64,000 nt of DNA from Lachnospiraceae bacterium (GCA_024683935.1 JAIKXV010000038.1:24194-88193); one strand, 5' to 3'. Positions 46,949 through 56,447 are shown, counted from the first letter of the stretch. Notes: generated from the sequence alone by a model not told the origin. Made by a program: numbers and translations.

Positions 46949-48127
46949 TTATTTTGTGCTGTTCTTTTTATCAGCCAGGATATCGAATACAACGGCTGCA
47001 AGAAGAACCACGCCCTTTACGACCTTCTGCCAGTCAGCATCAACGCCCATAAGTGACATACCGAGGTTTATAACACCGATAAGTGTAGCACCTATAACCA
47101 TTCCGAATACATTTCCGGCTCCGCCGTATGCGGACACGCCGCCCACAACGCAGGCTGCGATGGCATCCATCTCGTAGTAGGTTCCGGCCTGTGAGTTCGC
47201 CGCCTGGCATCTTGCCGTTACGATGAAGGTTGTAATGGCTGTAAGGAAGGCCATATTAAGATAGGCGAGGAACATGATCTTCCTTGTGTCCACACCCGAA
47301 AGCCTTGTGGCCTCCGAATTACCGCCGATGGTATAGAAGTATCTGCCGAGTGTAGTCCTGGAAGTAATGAAATTGTAGATCAGGACTATAATAACCACCC
47401 AGACAAGAACCGTAGGGATGCCCCCTGCCAGCGCCAGCTTATATGCAATGAGCATTATAGCCGCTACGGAGAGAACGCACTTTATTACAAGCGCTGCCAT
47501 AGATTCCACTTCATAGCCCTTCTTTACCTTATTGGCTCTGCCCATAAAGGAAGTTACAACAACGATCACACAGGCAACGACACCGACTATGATACATACC
47601 ATATTCATCTTGTTCACGGCTGTGGGAAGGATCTTTCCGGAGAATATACCGAGGAAATCCTTCTTTGCAGCGAGTGAAATACTGCCTGTAGTACTGTTGG
47701 CACTGAGGAGCGCTGTTCCCCAGCCTCTGAATGCCAGATAACCAGCCAGTGTAGCGATCCAGGGAGGAATATTTACATAGGCTATAAGATATCCAAGAGC
47801 ACACCCGTAAACAATACCTATAAGAAGCATTATAACGATCGACACTCCGGGGTTCATCTGCTTAACCGTCATAAGTATTCCGCCGACAGCTCCAAGGAAA
47901 CATACAAAGGAACCGCAGGAAAGGTCTATGTTACCGCCGGTTAACATACACATCAGCATTCCGGCCGCCAGAACGAATACATAAGCATTCTGCGTTATCA
48001 GCGCGTTAAAGTTCATAGGCTGGAACATCTGTCCGCTTGTCATAACAGTGAAAAAGATATACACCAGGACAAGGACTATCAGCATCGCATTTTTCTTTAA
48101 TACACTTGCAATATTATTATTTGCCAT
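46949..48127 (-). CDS. mmsB: sugar ABC transporter permease (MmsB-like), second copy
   Basis: A 392-residue permease with about ten membrane helices. LTGGNIDLSCGSFVCFLGAV near residue 62 and VVGGVSAYGGAGNVFGMVIG near 320 are the signatures of the ribose/xylose/multiple-monosaccharide permease family. It is clearly a paralogue of the next gene upstream, with matching blocks along the whole length, and they are 14 bases apart. Both could pair with the single ATPase as a heterodimer, or serve different sugars. Confidence 0.92.
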   Translation of the reverse strand: MANNNIASVLKKNAMLIVLVLVYIFFTVMTSGQMFQPMNFNALITQNAYVFVLAAGMLMCMLTGGNIDLSCGSFVCFLGAVGGILMTVKQMNPGVSIVIMLLIGIVYGCALGYLIAYVNIPPWIATLAGYLAFRGWGTALLSANSTTGSISLAAKKDFLGIFSGKILPTAVNKMNMVCIIVGVVACVIVVVTSFMGRANKVKKGYEVESMAALVIKCVLSVAAIMLIAYKLALAGGIPTVLVWVVIIVLIYNFITSRTTLGRYFYTIGGNSEATRLSGVDTRKIMFLAYLNMAFLTAITTFIVTARCQAANSQAGTYYEMDAIAACVVGGVSAYGGAGNVFGMVIGATLIGVINLGMSLMGVDADWQKVVKGVVLLAAVVFDILADKKNSTK

Positions 48128-48141
48128 GACTTCCTCCTCCC

Positions 48142-49308
48142 TTACTTTTTCTTCTTATTTGACAATACGTCAAAGACAATAGCAACTAATACGACAATAC
48201 CTTTTACTACCTTCTGGTAGTTGGCTTCCACACCCATGATACTCATACCCATGTTGATGACACCCATGAGAAGAGCACCGATAACGATACCGAATACATT
48301 TCCTTCACCGCCGTAAGCGCTTGCTCCGCCGATAAAGCAGGCTGCGATGGCATCCATTTCATAGCCCTGTCCGAAGGTGGGCTGAGCCTGGGTTGCTCTG
48401 GCAACCGTCAGGATACCGCCGAGACCTGACATGAGACCCATGTTCACATAGGCAAAGAAGTAAACCTTCCGGGAATCGATACCGGAAAGATTTGTAGCCT
48501 TTTCATTTCCGCCGACCGCATAGAGATAACGGCCCATTGTGGTATTGCTGGTGATATATGCGTATGCAAGCAGTACAACGCCGATCCATATCAGGGATGT
48601 GGGTATTCCCTTGTACTGTGCCAGCTTGAAGAAGAACCAGATAACAGCCGCAGCCATGATAACAAGCTTTACAATATCTGCGGAAGCAGGTCCTACACTG
48701 TAGCCCGCCTTTTTAGCATCCATTCTTCTCTTGAATACGAGAAGCGCATATATAACAACAATCAGCACTCCTGCAAGTACACAGATCATATTGATGTCCC
48801 CGCCGCCGAAGAAATCGGGGATGTAGCAGTCAGCTCCGCCGCCGAAGACATTCAGGAAAGCGGTGTTATCGATACCTACCGTGTAACCCTGAAGAACTAT
48901 ATTGGAAAATCCTCTGAAGGCGTACATGCCGGCAAGTGTGGCAATAAAAGGCGGCACTTTCACATAGGCGATCCAGTAGCCCTGCCATGCGCCGACCAGG
49001 ATTCCTCCGACCAGCATCACTATAACCGCAAGAACCCAGTTAATATCCTTATCCATCATTACAGCTCCGATACCGCCCACAAAGCAGACAACGGAACCGC
49101 AGGCCAGATCGATGTTACCACCGGTCAGGATACAAAGGAGCATACCTGCCGAAAGAACGAATACATATGCGTTCTGTGAAATAAGGTTATTTACATTCTG
49201 CGCCAGCAGCATCTTTCCGCCCGTTACAACGTTGAAGAAGATAATGATCACGATAAGGGCGATTACCATTGTATATTTTTTCAAAACATCTTTAATGTTT
49301 ATACTCAT
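48142..49308 (-). CDS. mmsB: sugar ABC transporter permease (MmsB-like), first copy
   Basis: A 388-residue permease starting at the ATG at 49308, which has AAGGGG eight bases upstream; a GTG at 49317 inside the ATPase stop region is less likely. LTGGNIDLACGSVVCFVGGI and FIGGASAYGGEGNVFGIVIG are the family blocks. It has about ten membrane helices. It forms the membrane part of the importer with the ATPase encoded upstream. Confidence 0.92.
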   Translation of the reverse strand: MSINIKDVLKKYTMVIALIVIIIFFNVVTGGKMLLAQNVNNLISQNAYVFVLSAGMLLCILTGGNIDLACGSVVCFVGGIGAVMMDKDINWVLAVIVMLVGGILVGAWQGYWIAYVKVPPFIATLAGMYAFRGFSNIVLQGYTVGIDNTAFLNVFGGGADCYIPDFFGGGDINMICVLAGVLIVVIYALLVFKRRMDAKKAGYSVGPASADIVKLVIMAAAVIWFFFKLAQYKGIPTSLIWIGVVLLAYAYITSNTTMGRYLYAVGGNEKATNLSGIDSRKVYFFAYVNMGLMSGLGGILTVARATQAQPTFGQGYEMDAIAACFIGGASAYGGEGNVFGIVIGALLMGVINMGMSIMGVEANYQKVVKGIVVLVAIVFDVLSNKKKK

Positions 49309-49313
49309 GTTAT

Positions 49314-50849
49314 TCACCCCTTCCCTGATTGTAAAATGCTGGACATTATAAGTTCCTGGGAAGCTTCTTCTGCATTAAGCTCACCGACAAATTTACCTTC
49401 GTTCATTATATAGATCCTGTCGCTCATGCCGAGAACCTCCGGGAGTTCAGAAGAGATCATCACTACCGACTTTCCGGCTCTGACCAGATCATTAATGATG
49501 CAGTAGATTTCGTATTTCGCTCCTACGTCGATACCTCTGGTAGGCTCGTCCAGGATAAGAATATCGGGATTTGTAAACATCCACTTGGCAAGGAGCACCT
49601 TCTGCTGGTTTCCTCCGGACAGATTTCCCACATTCTGTTCTACCGTCGGTGTCTTGGTATTCAGCTTATTCTTATACTCCTCGGCAACCTGGTATTCCTT
49701 ATCCTTGTCTATGATTCCCTTTTCGCTGACATCCTTCATATTTGCAAGCGAAGTATTTACCTTGATGGAATTTGTAAGCACAAGTCCGTTGCCTTTTCTG
49801 TCCTCGGTAACATACGCAAGACGTGCATCAATGGCAGCTCTGGGATTCTTCAGTTCAACAACTTTTCCATTTATTTTCAAGGTTCCTGTTATCGTGGAAC
49901 CATATGATTTTCCGAAAATACTCATGGCAAGCTCTGTACGGCCTGCTCCCATCAGTCCGTAGATACCTACAACCTCACCCTTTCTAACGTTGAGATTGAC
50001 ATTATCCACAACCTTTCTTTCAGTATAAAGAGGATGATAAACAGTCCAGTCTGTCACCTCCATATTGATATCACCCTTTTCTATCGCCTCTCTCTTCGGG
50101 AAACGGTTGGTGATCTCACGTCCTACCATTCCGCGGATGATCCTGTCTTCATTGATCTCCATGTTATGGCAGTCCAGTGTTTCTACAGTTGATCCGTCAC
50201 GGATAACGGTGATCTTGTCCGCAACATAGACAACTTCATTTAATTTGTGGGAAATGATGATCATTGTCATTCCCTGCTTCTTGAATTCCAGCATGAGATC
50301 AAGAAGCGCCCTTGAATCCGTCTCGTTAAGGGAAGATGTAGGCTCATCCAGGATAAGAAGCTTAGCATTCTTTGCAAGTGCTTTTGCAATCTCAACCAGC
50401 TGCTGCTTACCTGTTCCTATATCTTTGATAAGTACCCTTGAAGATTCGGACAGGCCGACCATCTTCAGATACTTGTCGGCTTCGCCGTATGTTTCATTCC
50501 AGTTAATCGCGTTCTTTTTTCCTCTTTCATTTCCGAGGAACATGTTTTCACCAATGGACATCTGGGGTACAAGCGCCAGCTCCTGATGTATGATTACGAT
50601 CCCCTTTTCCTCAGAATCCTTTATCTTCTGGAACTTGCAAACTTCACCGTTGTAAATGATGTCACCTTCATAAGTTCCGTACGGATATATTCCGCTGAGG
50701 ACATTCATCAGCGTAGATTTTCCGGCTCCGTTCTCTCCGACCAGAGCGTGGATCTCGCCCTCCTCAACCGAAAGGTTCACGTTATCCAAAGCCTTTACGC
50801 CGGGGAAGGTTTTTGTAATGTGATCCATTTTCAGCAATTCTTTTGCCAA
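49314..50849 (-). CDS. mmsA: sugar ABC transporter ATPase (MmsA/GguA-like)
   Basis: A 511-residue tandem ATPase. Domain 1 has [19 protein letters not shown] (Walker A), a degenerate-looking signature [17 protein letters not shown], and [12 protein letters not shown]. Domain 2 has a degenerate P-loop [19 protein letters not shown], signature [15 protein letters not shown], and [14 protein letters not shown]. This asymmetry is normal in the RbsA/XylG/MmsA family. The start is TTG, supported by GGAGGG eight bases upstream. It couples ATP hydrolysis to monosaccharide uptake with the binding protein and permeases in this operon. Confidence 0.93.
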   Translation of the reverse strand: MAKELLKMDHITKTFPGVKALDNVNLSVEEGEIHALVGENGAGKSTLMNVLSGIYPYGTYEGDIIYNGEVCKFQKIKDSEEKGIVIIHQELALVPQMSIGENMFLGNERGKKNAINWNETYGEADKYLKMVGLSESSRVLIKDIGTGKQQLVEIAKALAKNAKLLILDEPTSSLNETDSRALLDLMLEFKKQGMTMIIISHKLNEVVYVADKITVIRDGSTVETLDCHNMEINEDRIIRGMVGREITNRFPKREAIEKGDINMEVTDWTVYHPLYTERKVVDNVNLNVRKGEVVGIYGLMGAGRTELAMSIFGKSYGSTITGTLKINGKVVELKNPRAAIDARLAYVTEDRKGNGLVLTNSIKVNTSLANMKDVSEKGIIDKDKEYQVAEEYKNKLNTKTPTVEQNVGNLSGGNQQKVLLAKWMFTNPDILILDEPTRGIDVGAKYEIYCIINDLVRAGKSVVMISSELPEVLGMSDRIYIMNEGKFVGELNAEEASQELIMSSILQSGKG

Positions 50850-50900
50850 AGTAAATTCCCTCCTCTATACCTTTACCATTTAGCTGCTTTCATAAATTAA

Positions 50901-50929
50901 ATCTGGGACGGGCTAAGCCCGCCCCAGAT
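50901..50929 (-). promoter_or_regulatory. intercistronic hairpin after the sugar-binding protein gene
   Basis: On the minus strand ATCTGGGGCGGGC and GCCCGTCCCAGAT form a 13-pair stem with a three-base loop. One pair is G-U in the minus-strand RNA but would be A-C in the plus-strand RNA, so the structure fits minus-strand transcripts. It has no proper U-run. It probably protects the binding-protein mRNA and reduces ATPase expression. Confidence 0.6.
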
Positions 50930-50962
50930 AAATACTGCTTTAATTTGAGCTGTAACTCTTAA

Positions 50963-52159
50963 TTACTTAAGCTGATCCTCTGTGTAGTAACCGGAGTCGA
51001 TCAGAAGTTCCTTATAGTTGTTTGCATCTGCAAATACAGGCTCGCAAAGGTATGAAGGAACAGTTATAACGTTGTTGTTGTAGGTCTCGGTATCGTTAAC
51101 GTCAACAGTCTGTCCGCTAAGGATCTGTCCAACCATCTTAACAACCTGGCTTGCAAGAGTACGTGTATCCTTGAATACTGACATTGACTGCTTGCCTGCG
51201 ATCATGTTCTTGGTGTTCTCGATATCACAGTCCTGACCGGTGATGATGGGATACTTGCCCTTATAGTTAGCTGCAAGAGCGTTCTCAACACCCATAGCTG
51301 TTGAGTCGTTTGAGCAAAGCCATACATCGAGGTCTGTTCCGTCTGCATAGTATGAAGAAAGGATGTTCTCTGCTCTGGACTGAGCTACATCGGTTCCCCA
51401 TGTAGGAGTTGCAACGTCTTCGAACTTGGTCTGTCCGGACTTAACAACAAGCTTTCCGCTGTCGATGTACTCTTTAAGAACATCATATGCGCCGTTGAAG
51501 AAGAAGCCTGCGTTGTTGTCACCGGGATCACCTGCTGTGAACTCGATGTTGAAAGGTCCTGCAGCGTTGTCAAGATCAAGCTGCTCTTTTACATATGTGC
51601 CCTGAACTACACCAACCTTGTAGTTATCGAAGGTTGCATAGTAGGAAACTGCATCAGAATCCATAAGAAGACGGTCATAAGCGATAACAGGGATTCCTGC
51701 TTCCTTAGCCATGTCAAGAGCCTCACCAAGTGAAGATCCCTCGATAGCTGCTATAACGAGAACTGTGCATCCACCGCTTATCATGTTCTCAACCTGTGAA
51801 AGCTGAGTCTGAACGTCGTTGTTTGCATACTGAAGATCAACTTCATATCCGGCAGCCTTCAGATCCTTCTCCATGTTGGCACCGTCCTGGTTCCATCTCT
51901 GAAGATCCTTGGTCGGCATTGAAACGCCAACCTTTCCGCCTTCTGCGGGTGCTGCTGCTTCTGTTGCAGGTGCTTCAGCTGCAGGTGCTTCTGCTGCAGG
52001 CTCCTCAGCCTTCTCCTCAGCTGCAGGTGCTTCTGCTGCAGGTGCTTCTGCCGCAGGTGCTGCTGCATCAGCTGCAGGTGCTGCTGTACTTCCGCCGCAG
52101 GCTGCAAGTGAGAATGTCATTGCACCGGCAAGCAGAACTGCCAATAACTTCTTTGCCAT
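50963..52159 (-). CDS. sugar-binding lipoprotein (ChvE-like)
   Basis: A 398-residue exported lipoprotein. The signal peptide ends in the lipobox LAAC (Cys21). Residues 27-75 are an Ala/Pro/Glu-rich linker that keeps the domain away from the membrane. The binding domain follows (GKVGVSMPTKDLQRWNQDGA, VLVIAAIEGSSLGEALDMA, VIAYDRLLMDSDAVSYYATF, LCSNDSTAMGVENAL, ITGQDCDIENTKNMI), matching the ChvE/multiple-monosaccharide group. It delivers aldoses to the permease pair. It is first in the operon, behind a near-consensus promoter with an internal operator. Confidence 0.93.
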   Translation of the reverse strand: MAKKLLAVLLAGAMTFSLAACGGSTAAPAADAAAPAAEAPAAEAPAAEEKAEEPAAEAPAAEAPATEAAAPAEGGKVGVSMPTKDLQRWNQDGANMEKDLKAAGYEVDLQYANNDVQTQLSQVENMISGGCTVLVIAAIEGSSLGEALDMAKEAGIPVIAYDRLLMDSDAVSYYATFDNYKVGVVQGTYVKEQLDLDNAAGPFNIEFTAGDPGDNNAGFFFNGAYDVLKEYIDSGKLVVKSGQTKFEDVATPTWGTDVAQSRAENILSSYYADGTDLDVWLCSNDSTAMGVENALAANYKGKYPIITGQDCDIENTKNMIAGKQSMSVFKDTRTLASQVVKMVGQILSGQTVDVNDTETYNNNVITVPSYLCEPVFADANNYKELLIDSGYYTEDQLK

Positions 52160-52264
52160 AATAATTTCCTCCTCTTTTAGTAAATAAATTAGTTTGGCCT
52201 TTTCGCTCCAGAAAAGAATTTTTTATAAAACTATTTTCTAAAGCAACTTTTGTAAAGCTCTTTT

Positions 52265-52293
52265 ATAATATTGCTTATCAGCAATATTGTCAA
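52265..52293 (-). promoter_or_regulatory. sugar operon promoter with operator in the spacer
   Basis: On the minus strand TTGACA, exactly 17 bases, TATTAT, about 105 bases before the binding-protein gene. The spacer and the inner edges of both boxes form an inverted repeat, AATATTGC-TTATCA-GCAATATT (52267-52288). A repressor bound there would block polymerase directly. The neighbouring ROK regulator is the obvious candidate. Confidence 0.85.
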
Positions 52294-52301
52294 TAACCTT
52301 T

Positions 52302-52343
52302 ACGTGTTTTTTTTGCATTTAGTGATTTTTAATAAAAACACGT
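52302..52343 (-). promoter_or_regulatory. AT-rich inverted repeat upstream of the sugar operon promoter
   Basis: ACGTGTTTTT (52302-52311) and AAAAACACGT (52334-52343) form a ten-base perfect inverted repeat separated by 22 bases, ending nine bases before the -35 box. It could be a second operator, an activator site, or the end of the ROK transcript. The rest of the gap to the ROK gene shows nothing clear. Confidence 0.4.
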
Positions 52344-52393
52344 TTCCCAATCTGTGGGATATTCCTAAGACAACTTTTTATGTCGTATTTCAG

Positions 52394-53536
52394 TTATATT
52401 TTTTCAATGTAGTCGTTTGCGAAATGCCAGGCTATTCCCATAAGTCCGGCCTTTCTGGGGAACCTTCCGAGCTTGACGAAATCCGTGCCGTCATCGAAGG
52501 AATTCATTTCCCTCACATACTTTTTAAGCTCAGGCAGGTATTCCTTTAAGTACTCTGATACAAAGCCGCCCAGCACTATGTCGCAGTCAAATATCATTCT
52601 GATATTGCTGATACCGATGGCGAGGTGCTTCAGCACATCATCCCAGAGAGCCTGGGAAGCCGGATCTCCTTTATGTACCAGATCAAAGAACTCCTCTATG
52701 GTCTTTCCTATATCCATGCTGAATCTCATGGCGCTGCAGTATGCTTCGAGACATCCTCTCTTGCCGCAGTTGCACATAAGACCGTCGGGCTGTACACACA
52801 TATGACCGAACTCACCGCTTCTGTGATTCATGCCTGCGTATGTCTTTCCGTTTATGAAGAAAGCTCCGCCAACTCCGTTTTCCAGAAGGATATATACGAA
52901 GCCGTTCTTTCTCTCCCGGGGGCTCATGGCCAGCCATTCCGCATATCCTGCACAGTTTCCGTCATTTTCAATGTATACGGTGTACGGTTTGCAGCTCTCC
53001 CTTAAGCTGTCAAGGCTTATATTTTTAAGCTTCATGCTGGGTGAGAGCAGAACCTTGTCCTCTGTTTTGTTCAGCACTCCGGGAATGGTTATTCCCACGC
53101 CGAGGATCCTGGATTTATTGAGGTTGTTTTCCTCAATGAAAGCCTCCAGCTCCTTCTTTATCTCATTTCCCAGATCCATGGCGACTATGCCTTCTTTACG
53201 CAAACTCTTCTCTGCAAGCTGGTTCAGCTTCAGATCCGAGGCAAGGAAATGTATGTGGTTTGTAGTAATGGAAACTCCAATGGAAAAGCGGCTGTCGTTC
53301 TCCACCATATAGCCTACAGGAGGTCTGCCCCCTGTGGAAGATTGGGTTTCACCAGCTCTGATAAGCCCTGCCTCCATAAGCTCCGATACATTGTGATGTA
53401 TCGTGGGAAGAGACAGATTCAGATCAATTGACATAGCCTGTTTACTGACAGGCTCCTCAGAATTATATATATACCTGAATACTCTGTTCCTGGTTTTTCT
53501 GCGGCGCTCCGTGGCCGTGGGTTCCAAAGTTTTCAT
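52394..53536 (-). CDS. ROK-family regulator (XylR-like)
   Basis: A 380-residue regulator starting at the ATG at 53536, with AGGGA upstream; the earlier ATG at 53557 lacks a ribosome site and sits in an inverted repeat. An N-terminal helix-turn-helix (FRYIYNSEEPVSKQAMSIDL, LPTIHHNVSELMEAGLI) is followed by a ROK sugar-kinase fold. ENDGNCAGYAEWL is the substrate region, and CNCGKRGCLEAYC is the zinc-binding motif typical of ROK repressors. It lies directly upstream of the sugar operon in the same direction and is its likely repressor. It has its own promoter at 53615-53643. Confidence 0.88.
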   Translation of the reverse strand: MKTLEPTATERRRKTRNRVFRYIYNSEEPVSKQAMSIDLNLSLPTIHHNVSELMEAGLIRAGETQSSTGGRPPVGYMVENDSRFSIGVSITTNHIHFLASDLKLNQLAEKSLRKEGIVAMDLGNEIKKELEAFIEENNLNKSRILGVGITIPGVLNKTEDKVLLSPSMKLKNISLDSLRESCKPYTVYIENDGNCAGYAEWLAMSPRERKNGFVYILLENGVGGAFFINGKTYAGMNHRSGEFGHMCVQPDGLMCNCGKRGCLEAYCSAMRFSMDIGKTIEEFFDLVHKGDPASQALWDDVLKHLAIGISNIRMIFDCDIVLGGFVSEYLKEYLPELKKYVREMNSFDDGTDFVKLGRFPRKAGLMGIAWHFANDYIEKI

Positions 53537-53556
53537 TACAAACGTCCCTGACTTCA

Positions 53557-53591
53557 TGCAAAAGAGTACTGTTTAGAGCATCACTTTTGCA
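53557..53591 (-). promoter_or_regulatory. inverted repeat in the ROK gene leader
   Basis: TGCAAAAG (53557-53564) and CTTTTGCA (53584-53591) are perfect eight-base arms with 19 bases between. They lie between the promoter and the ribosome site of the ROK gene, so they could be an autoregulatory operator. Confidence 0.45.
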
Positions 53592-53614
53592 AAATAGATT
53601 TATTAAACCTCTTT

Positions 53615-53643
53615 ACTATATCTGCAAATTTTCTTAAAGTCAA
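53615..53643 (-). promoter_or_regulatory. promoter of the XylR-like ROK gene
   Basis: On the minus strand TTGACT, 17 bases, TATAGT: five of six matches in both boxes. It starts transcription about 70 bases before the start codon and gives this regulator its own transcript. Confidence 0.75.
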
Positions 53644-53698
53644 GAACATTTTTAAATGACCTTTGGTAAATTTATCTATTAAGTTAAAATAGCTGCAG

Positions 53699-53723
53699 TA
53701 AAAACCTGGCTGATACGCCGGGT
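53699..53723 (-). terminator. terminator after the second ROK gene
   Basis: On the minus strand ACCCGGC and GCCAGGT pair with one mismatch around GTATCA, followed by five T. It lies 17 bases after the ROK gene stop at 53741 and separates the purF-like/DUF1846/ROK unit from the sugar operon regulator. Confidence 0.65.
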
Positions 53724-53740
53724 CTTTAAGAATCACTGTA

Positions 53741-54919
53741 TTAATGAAGGGATTCAAGCTCACCCATAAAGATCCTTTCCAGAACCCCGCATATACTGGC
53801 AGAAGACAGATCCTCGTCATACAGCTCTGACTTGATGAGATTCAGCTTTCTGTATCCCCTGAACATCATCCTGTCATTGGCTATTTCCTTGCAGTATTCC
53901 ACAAACCTGTCCGGAATAAAACAGCCGTCATGTCCCATAATGAAATTTATATTCCTGGTATAATTAACGGCATTTGTAATGGCAACTGCGAATTTCTCCG
54001 AAGCTTCACTGAATATCTTATCAAATTCCTCAGGACCTTCATCTTTGTATTTAAGGCAGAACTCCTTAAAGGACAGATCTTCTCCGGTCTTTTCGCGAAA
54101 TTCCTTTTCCAGCCTCAGGGTGGAGATATAGGTCTCGAGGCAGCCTCTCCTGCCGCAGCTGCATACCGGACCGTTTATATCAATGCTGGTATGTCCCACT
54201 TCACTGTTGAATTTCTGCTCACTGCGGTATATCTTTCCATCTACGATCATACCGGATCCCACGCCCCAGGATATCCCCACAAAAGCAAACTGGTTCATAT
54301 TCCTGCCCGCCCCGAAATAATGCTCTGCCAGGGCTGCACAGTCATATTCGTGTTCCACGATGACAGGAAGATCATATCTGTTCTTAAGTGTCCCCAGAAC
54401 GTTTATTTCATGCATACCATAGAAATTAGGCGGATCCAGTATATACCCCCGTTCCAGATCCGTAGGTCCCACAACACCTGCGCTTATGGCGATTATCTTT
54501 TCCTTCCGGTATTTTTCAAGGATCCCGTCCGTTATCTCAAAGATCTTCCGGAACAGTTTATCCTGATCCCCGTCCGACACACAGAAGCTCTCCTTTTCAA
54601 GCGGCTTCATGCTCATATCGCAGAGCGATACACCGCAGGATCTTCTGGAAATATGGATACCAATTACCTTCGGCGCCCCGGGCGACAGCTGCAGAATAAT
54701 GGGATTACGTCCCTTGCCGCTGATCTTCTGGGTTTCCTTTTCTTCAATGATGCCCTCACTTATGAATTCACTGACCACATTTGACGCAGCCATCTTTGAA
54801 AGTCCGGTCTTCCTGGCGAGGTCTATCCTTGATGTACATTTACCCGTGGCAAGAAGGCGGAGAATGGTACCGCGGTTCCTGTGCTTTAATGATGTATTGT
54901 TATATCCTGTATTAGCCAA
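53741..54919 (-). CDS. ROK-family regulator, second copy
   Basis: A 392-residue regulator with a TTG start and GAGGG upstream. It has an N-terminal winged helix (TILRLLATGKCTSRIDLARK, LSKMAASNVVSEFISEGII), ROK substrate region EHEYDCAALAEHYFGAG, FVGISWGVGSGMIVDGKIY and zinc motif CSCGRRGCLETYIS. It is less like XylR than its neighbour. It starts 21 bases after the DUF1846 gene with no promoter visible between, so it is probably expressed with the purF-like and DUF1846 genes. Its operator is not known. Confidence 0.88.
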   Translation of the reverse strand: MANTGYNNTSLKHRNRGTILRLLATGKCTSRIDLARKTGLSKMAASNVVSEFISEGIIEEKETQKISGKGRNPIILQLSPGAPKVIGIHISRRSCGVSLCDMSMKPLEKESFCVSDGDQDKLFRKIFEITDGILEKYRKEKIIAISAGVVGPTDLERGYILDPPNFYGMHEINVLGTLKNRYDLPVIVEHEYDCAALAEHYFGAGRNMNQFAFVGISWGVGSGMIVDGKIYRSEQKFNSEVGHTSIDINGPVCSCGRRGCLETYISTLRLEKEFREKTGEDLSFKEFCLKYKDEGPEEFDKIFSEASEKFAVAITNAVNYTRNINFIMGHDGCFIPDRFVEYCKEIANDRMMFRGYRKLNLIKSELYDEDLSSASICGVLERIFMGELESLH

Positions 54920-54940
54920 TCTGACCCTCTTCTGAATATG

Positions 54941-56425
54941 TTAGGTATGATACAGTTTCTTTGAATGATATCTGGGCTCGCAGGTGAGATTCACTCCGAG
55001 CTTTTTAAATATGCCCACATCCACCTGGGAAAGGATGACAGAGGAATGTACCTCCAGTCCCGCGATCTTCGGCAGCTGCTCATAGGCTTTTCTCGCCGCA
55101 TCATTTGTGAGCGCTTCTATTGACAGGGCTATCAGAATCTCATCTATATGGAGCAGGGGATTGTGATTGCCGAGATATTTTACCTTCAGCTCCATAATAG
55201 GTTCTATCACGGAGGGCGAAATAAGCTCTATGGGATCATCGATATCCGCAAGGTATTTTAATGCATTCAGTATCATGGCACTGGATGCCCCGAGCAGCGG
55301 AGAGGTCTTTCCGGTTATAATGGTACCGTCGCCCATCTGCATTGCCGCTGCAGGACCTCCGGTCTCTTCACTCTTAATATTGGCCGCAGCCACCACCGGA
55401 CGGTTGCCCACAGAAATCCCTGCCATCTCCATAAGGAGCTCTATCTTATGCACCGGGCCGTCGCCTTCGTTTCCTTTACGTTTTTCACACTGGGCAGTGA
55501 AATATCTCCTTATGATCTCCTGATTTGCTGCAGCGGAAACCGCATCATCATCCGTTATGCATAGTCCTGCCATATTAACGCCCATATCCGTAGGCGATTT
55601 ATATGGGCTGGAACCATTGATCTTTTCAAACATGGTGCGGAGCACCGGGAATACCTCCACGTCCCTGTTGTAATTCACAACCGTCTTGCCATAGGCTTCG
55701 AGATGGAAGGGATCTATCATATTTACATCGTCGAGATCCGCGGTAGCCGCTTCATAGGCCAGATTCACGGGATGATTAAGCGGCAGGTTCCAGATCGGGA
55801 AGGTTTCGAACTTGGAATAACCGGCTTTCACGCCCCTCTTTGCCTCATGATAGAGCTGGGAAAGGCAGGTTGCCATCTTTCCGCTTCCCGGGCCCGGAGC
55901 CGTAACCACCACCAGCGGTCTTTCGGTTTCTATATAATCATTCTTTCCGTATCCCTCGTCACTGAGTATCAGAGGGATATTTGAAGGATAGCCCGGTATC
56001 ACATAGTGACGGTATACCTTTACTCCCAGAGCCTTCAGCTTCTTTTCATAAGCAACAGCCGAGGACTGTCCGGCAAACTGGGTCATGACGACCGATCCGA
56101 CATAGAGTCCGTTATTTGTGAAAGCATCCACCAGCCGGAGGAGATCCATGTCATAGGTGATGCCTATATCTCCCCGCACCTTGTTCTTTTCTATATCTCC
56201 GGCATTTATCGCGATTATTATCTCAGTCTGATCCCGGAGCTTCTTCAGCATCCTGATCTTTGAATCGGGATGAAAACCGGGCAGCACCCTGGACGCATGG
56301 AAATCGTCAAAGAGCTTGCCCCCGAATTCCAGATACAGCTTTCCGCCGAACTGGCCTATTCTCTCCGCTATATGTTCCGACTGTATCTTCAGATATTTGT
56401 CGTTGTCAAAACCCGTTTTCTGCAT
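54941..56425 (-). CDS. DUF1846 (UPF0371) family protein
   Basis: A 494-residue soluble protein of the DUF1846/UPF0371 family. It opens with TGFDNDKYLKIQSEHIAERI, and LYLEFGGKLFDDFHASRVLP is the family landmark. VVVTAPGPGSGKMATCLSQL (about 172-191) has the form of a phosphate-binding loop. Crystal structures of the family exist, but as far as I know no accepted function does. It starts 22 bases after the PurF-like gene, so the two are co-transcribed; this is a useful clue for a nucleotide-related role (inference). Confidence 0.9.
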   Translation of the reverse strand: MQKTGFDNDKYLKIQSEHIAERIGQFGGKLYLEFGGKLFDDFHASRVLPGFHPDSKIRMLKKLRDQTEIIIAINAGDIEKNKVRGDIGITYDMDLLRLVDAFTNNGLYVGSVVMTQFAGQSSAVAYEKKLKALGVKVYRHYVIPGYPSNIPLILSDEGYGKNDYIETERPLVVVTAPGPGSGKMATCLSQLYHEAKRGVKAGYSKFETFPIWNLPLNHPVNLAYEAATADLDDVNMIDPFHLEAYGKTVVNYNRDVEVFPVLRTMFEKINGSSPYKSPTDMGVNMAGLCITDDDAVSAAANQEIIRRYFTAQCEKRKGNEGDGPVHKIELLMEMAGISVGNRPVVAAANIKSEETGGPAAAMQMGDGTIITGKTSPLLGASSAMILNALKYLADIDDPIELISPSVIEPIMELKVKYLGNHNPLLHIDEILIALSIEALTNDAARKAYEQLPKIAGLEVHSSVILSQVDVGIFKKLGVNLTCEPRYHSKKLYHT

Positions 56426-56447
56426 TTTCTATCCTTTCGTCTATTGT

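Noticed and set aside
53930..54784. Plus-strand open frame of 284 codons opposite the ROK gene
   Set aside because: It is antisense to a clear ROK gene and has no ribosome site or family motif; long mirror frames are expected from this codon usage.
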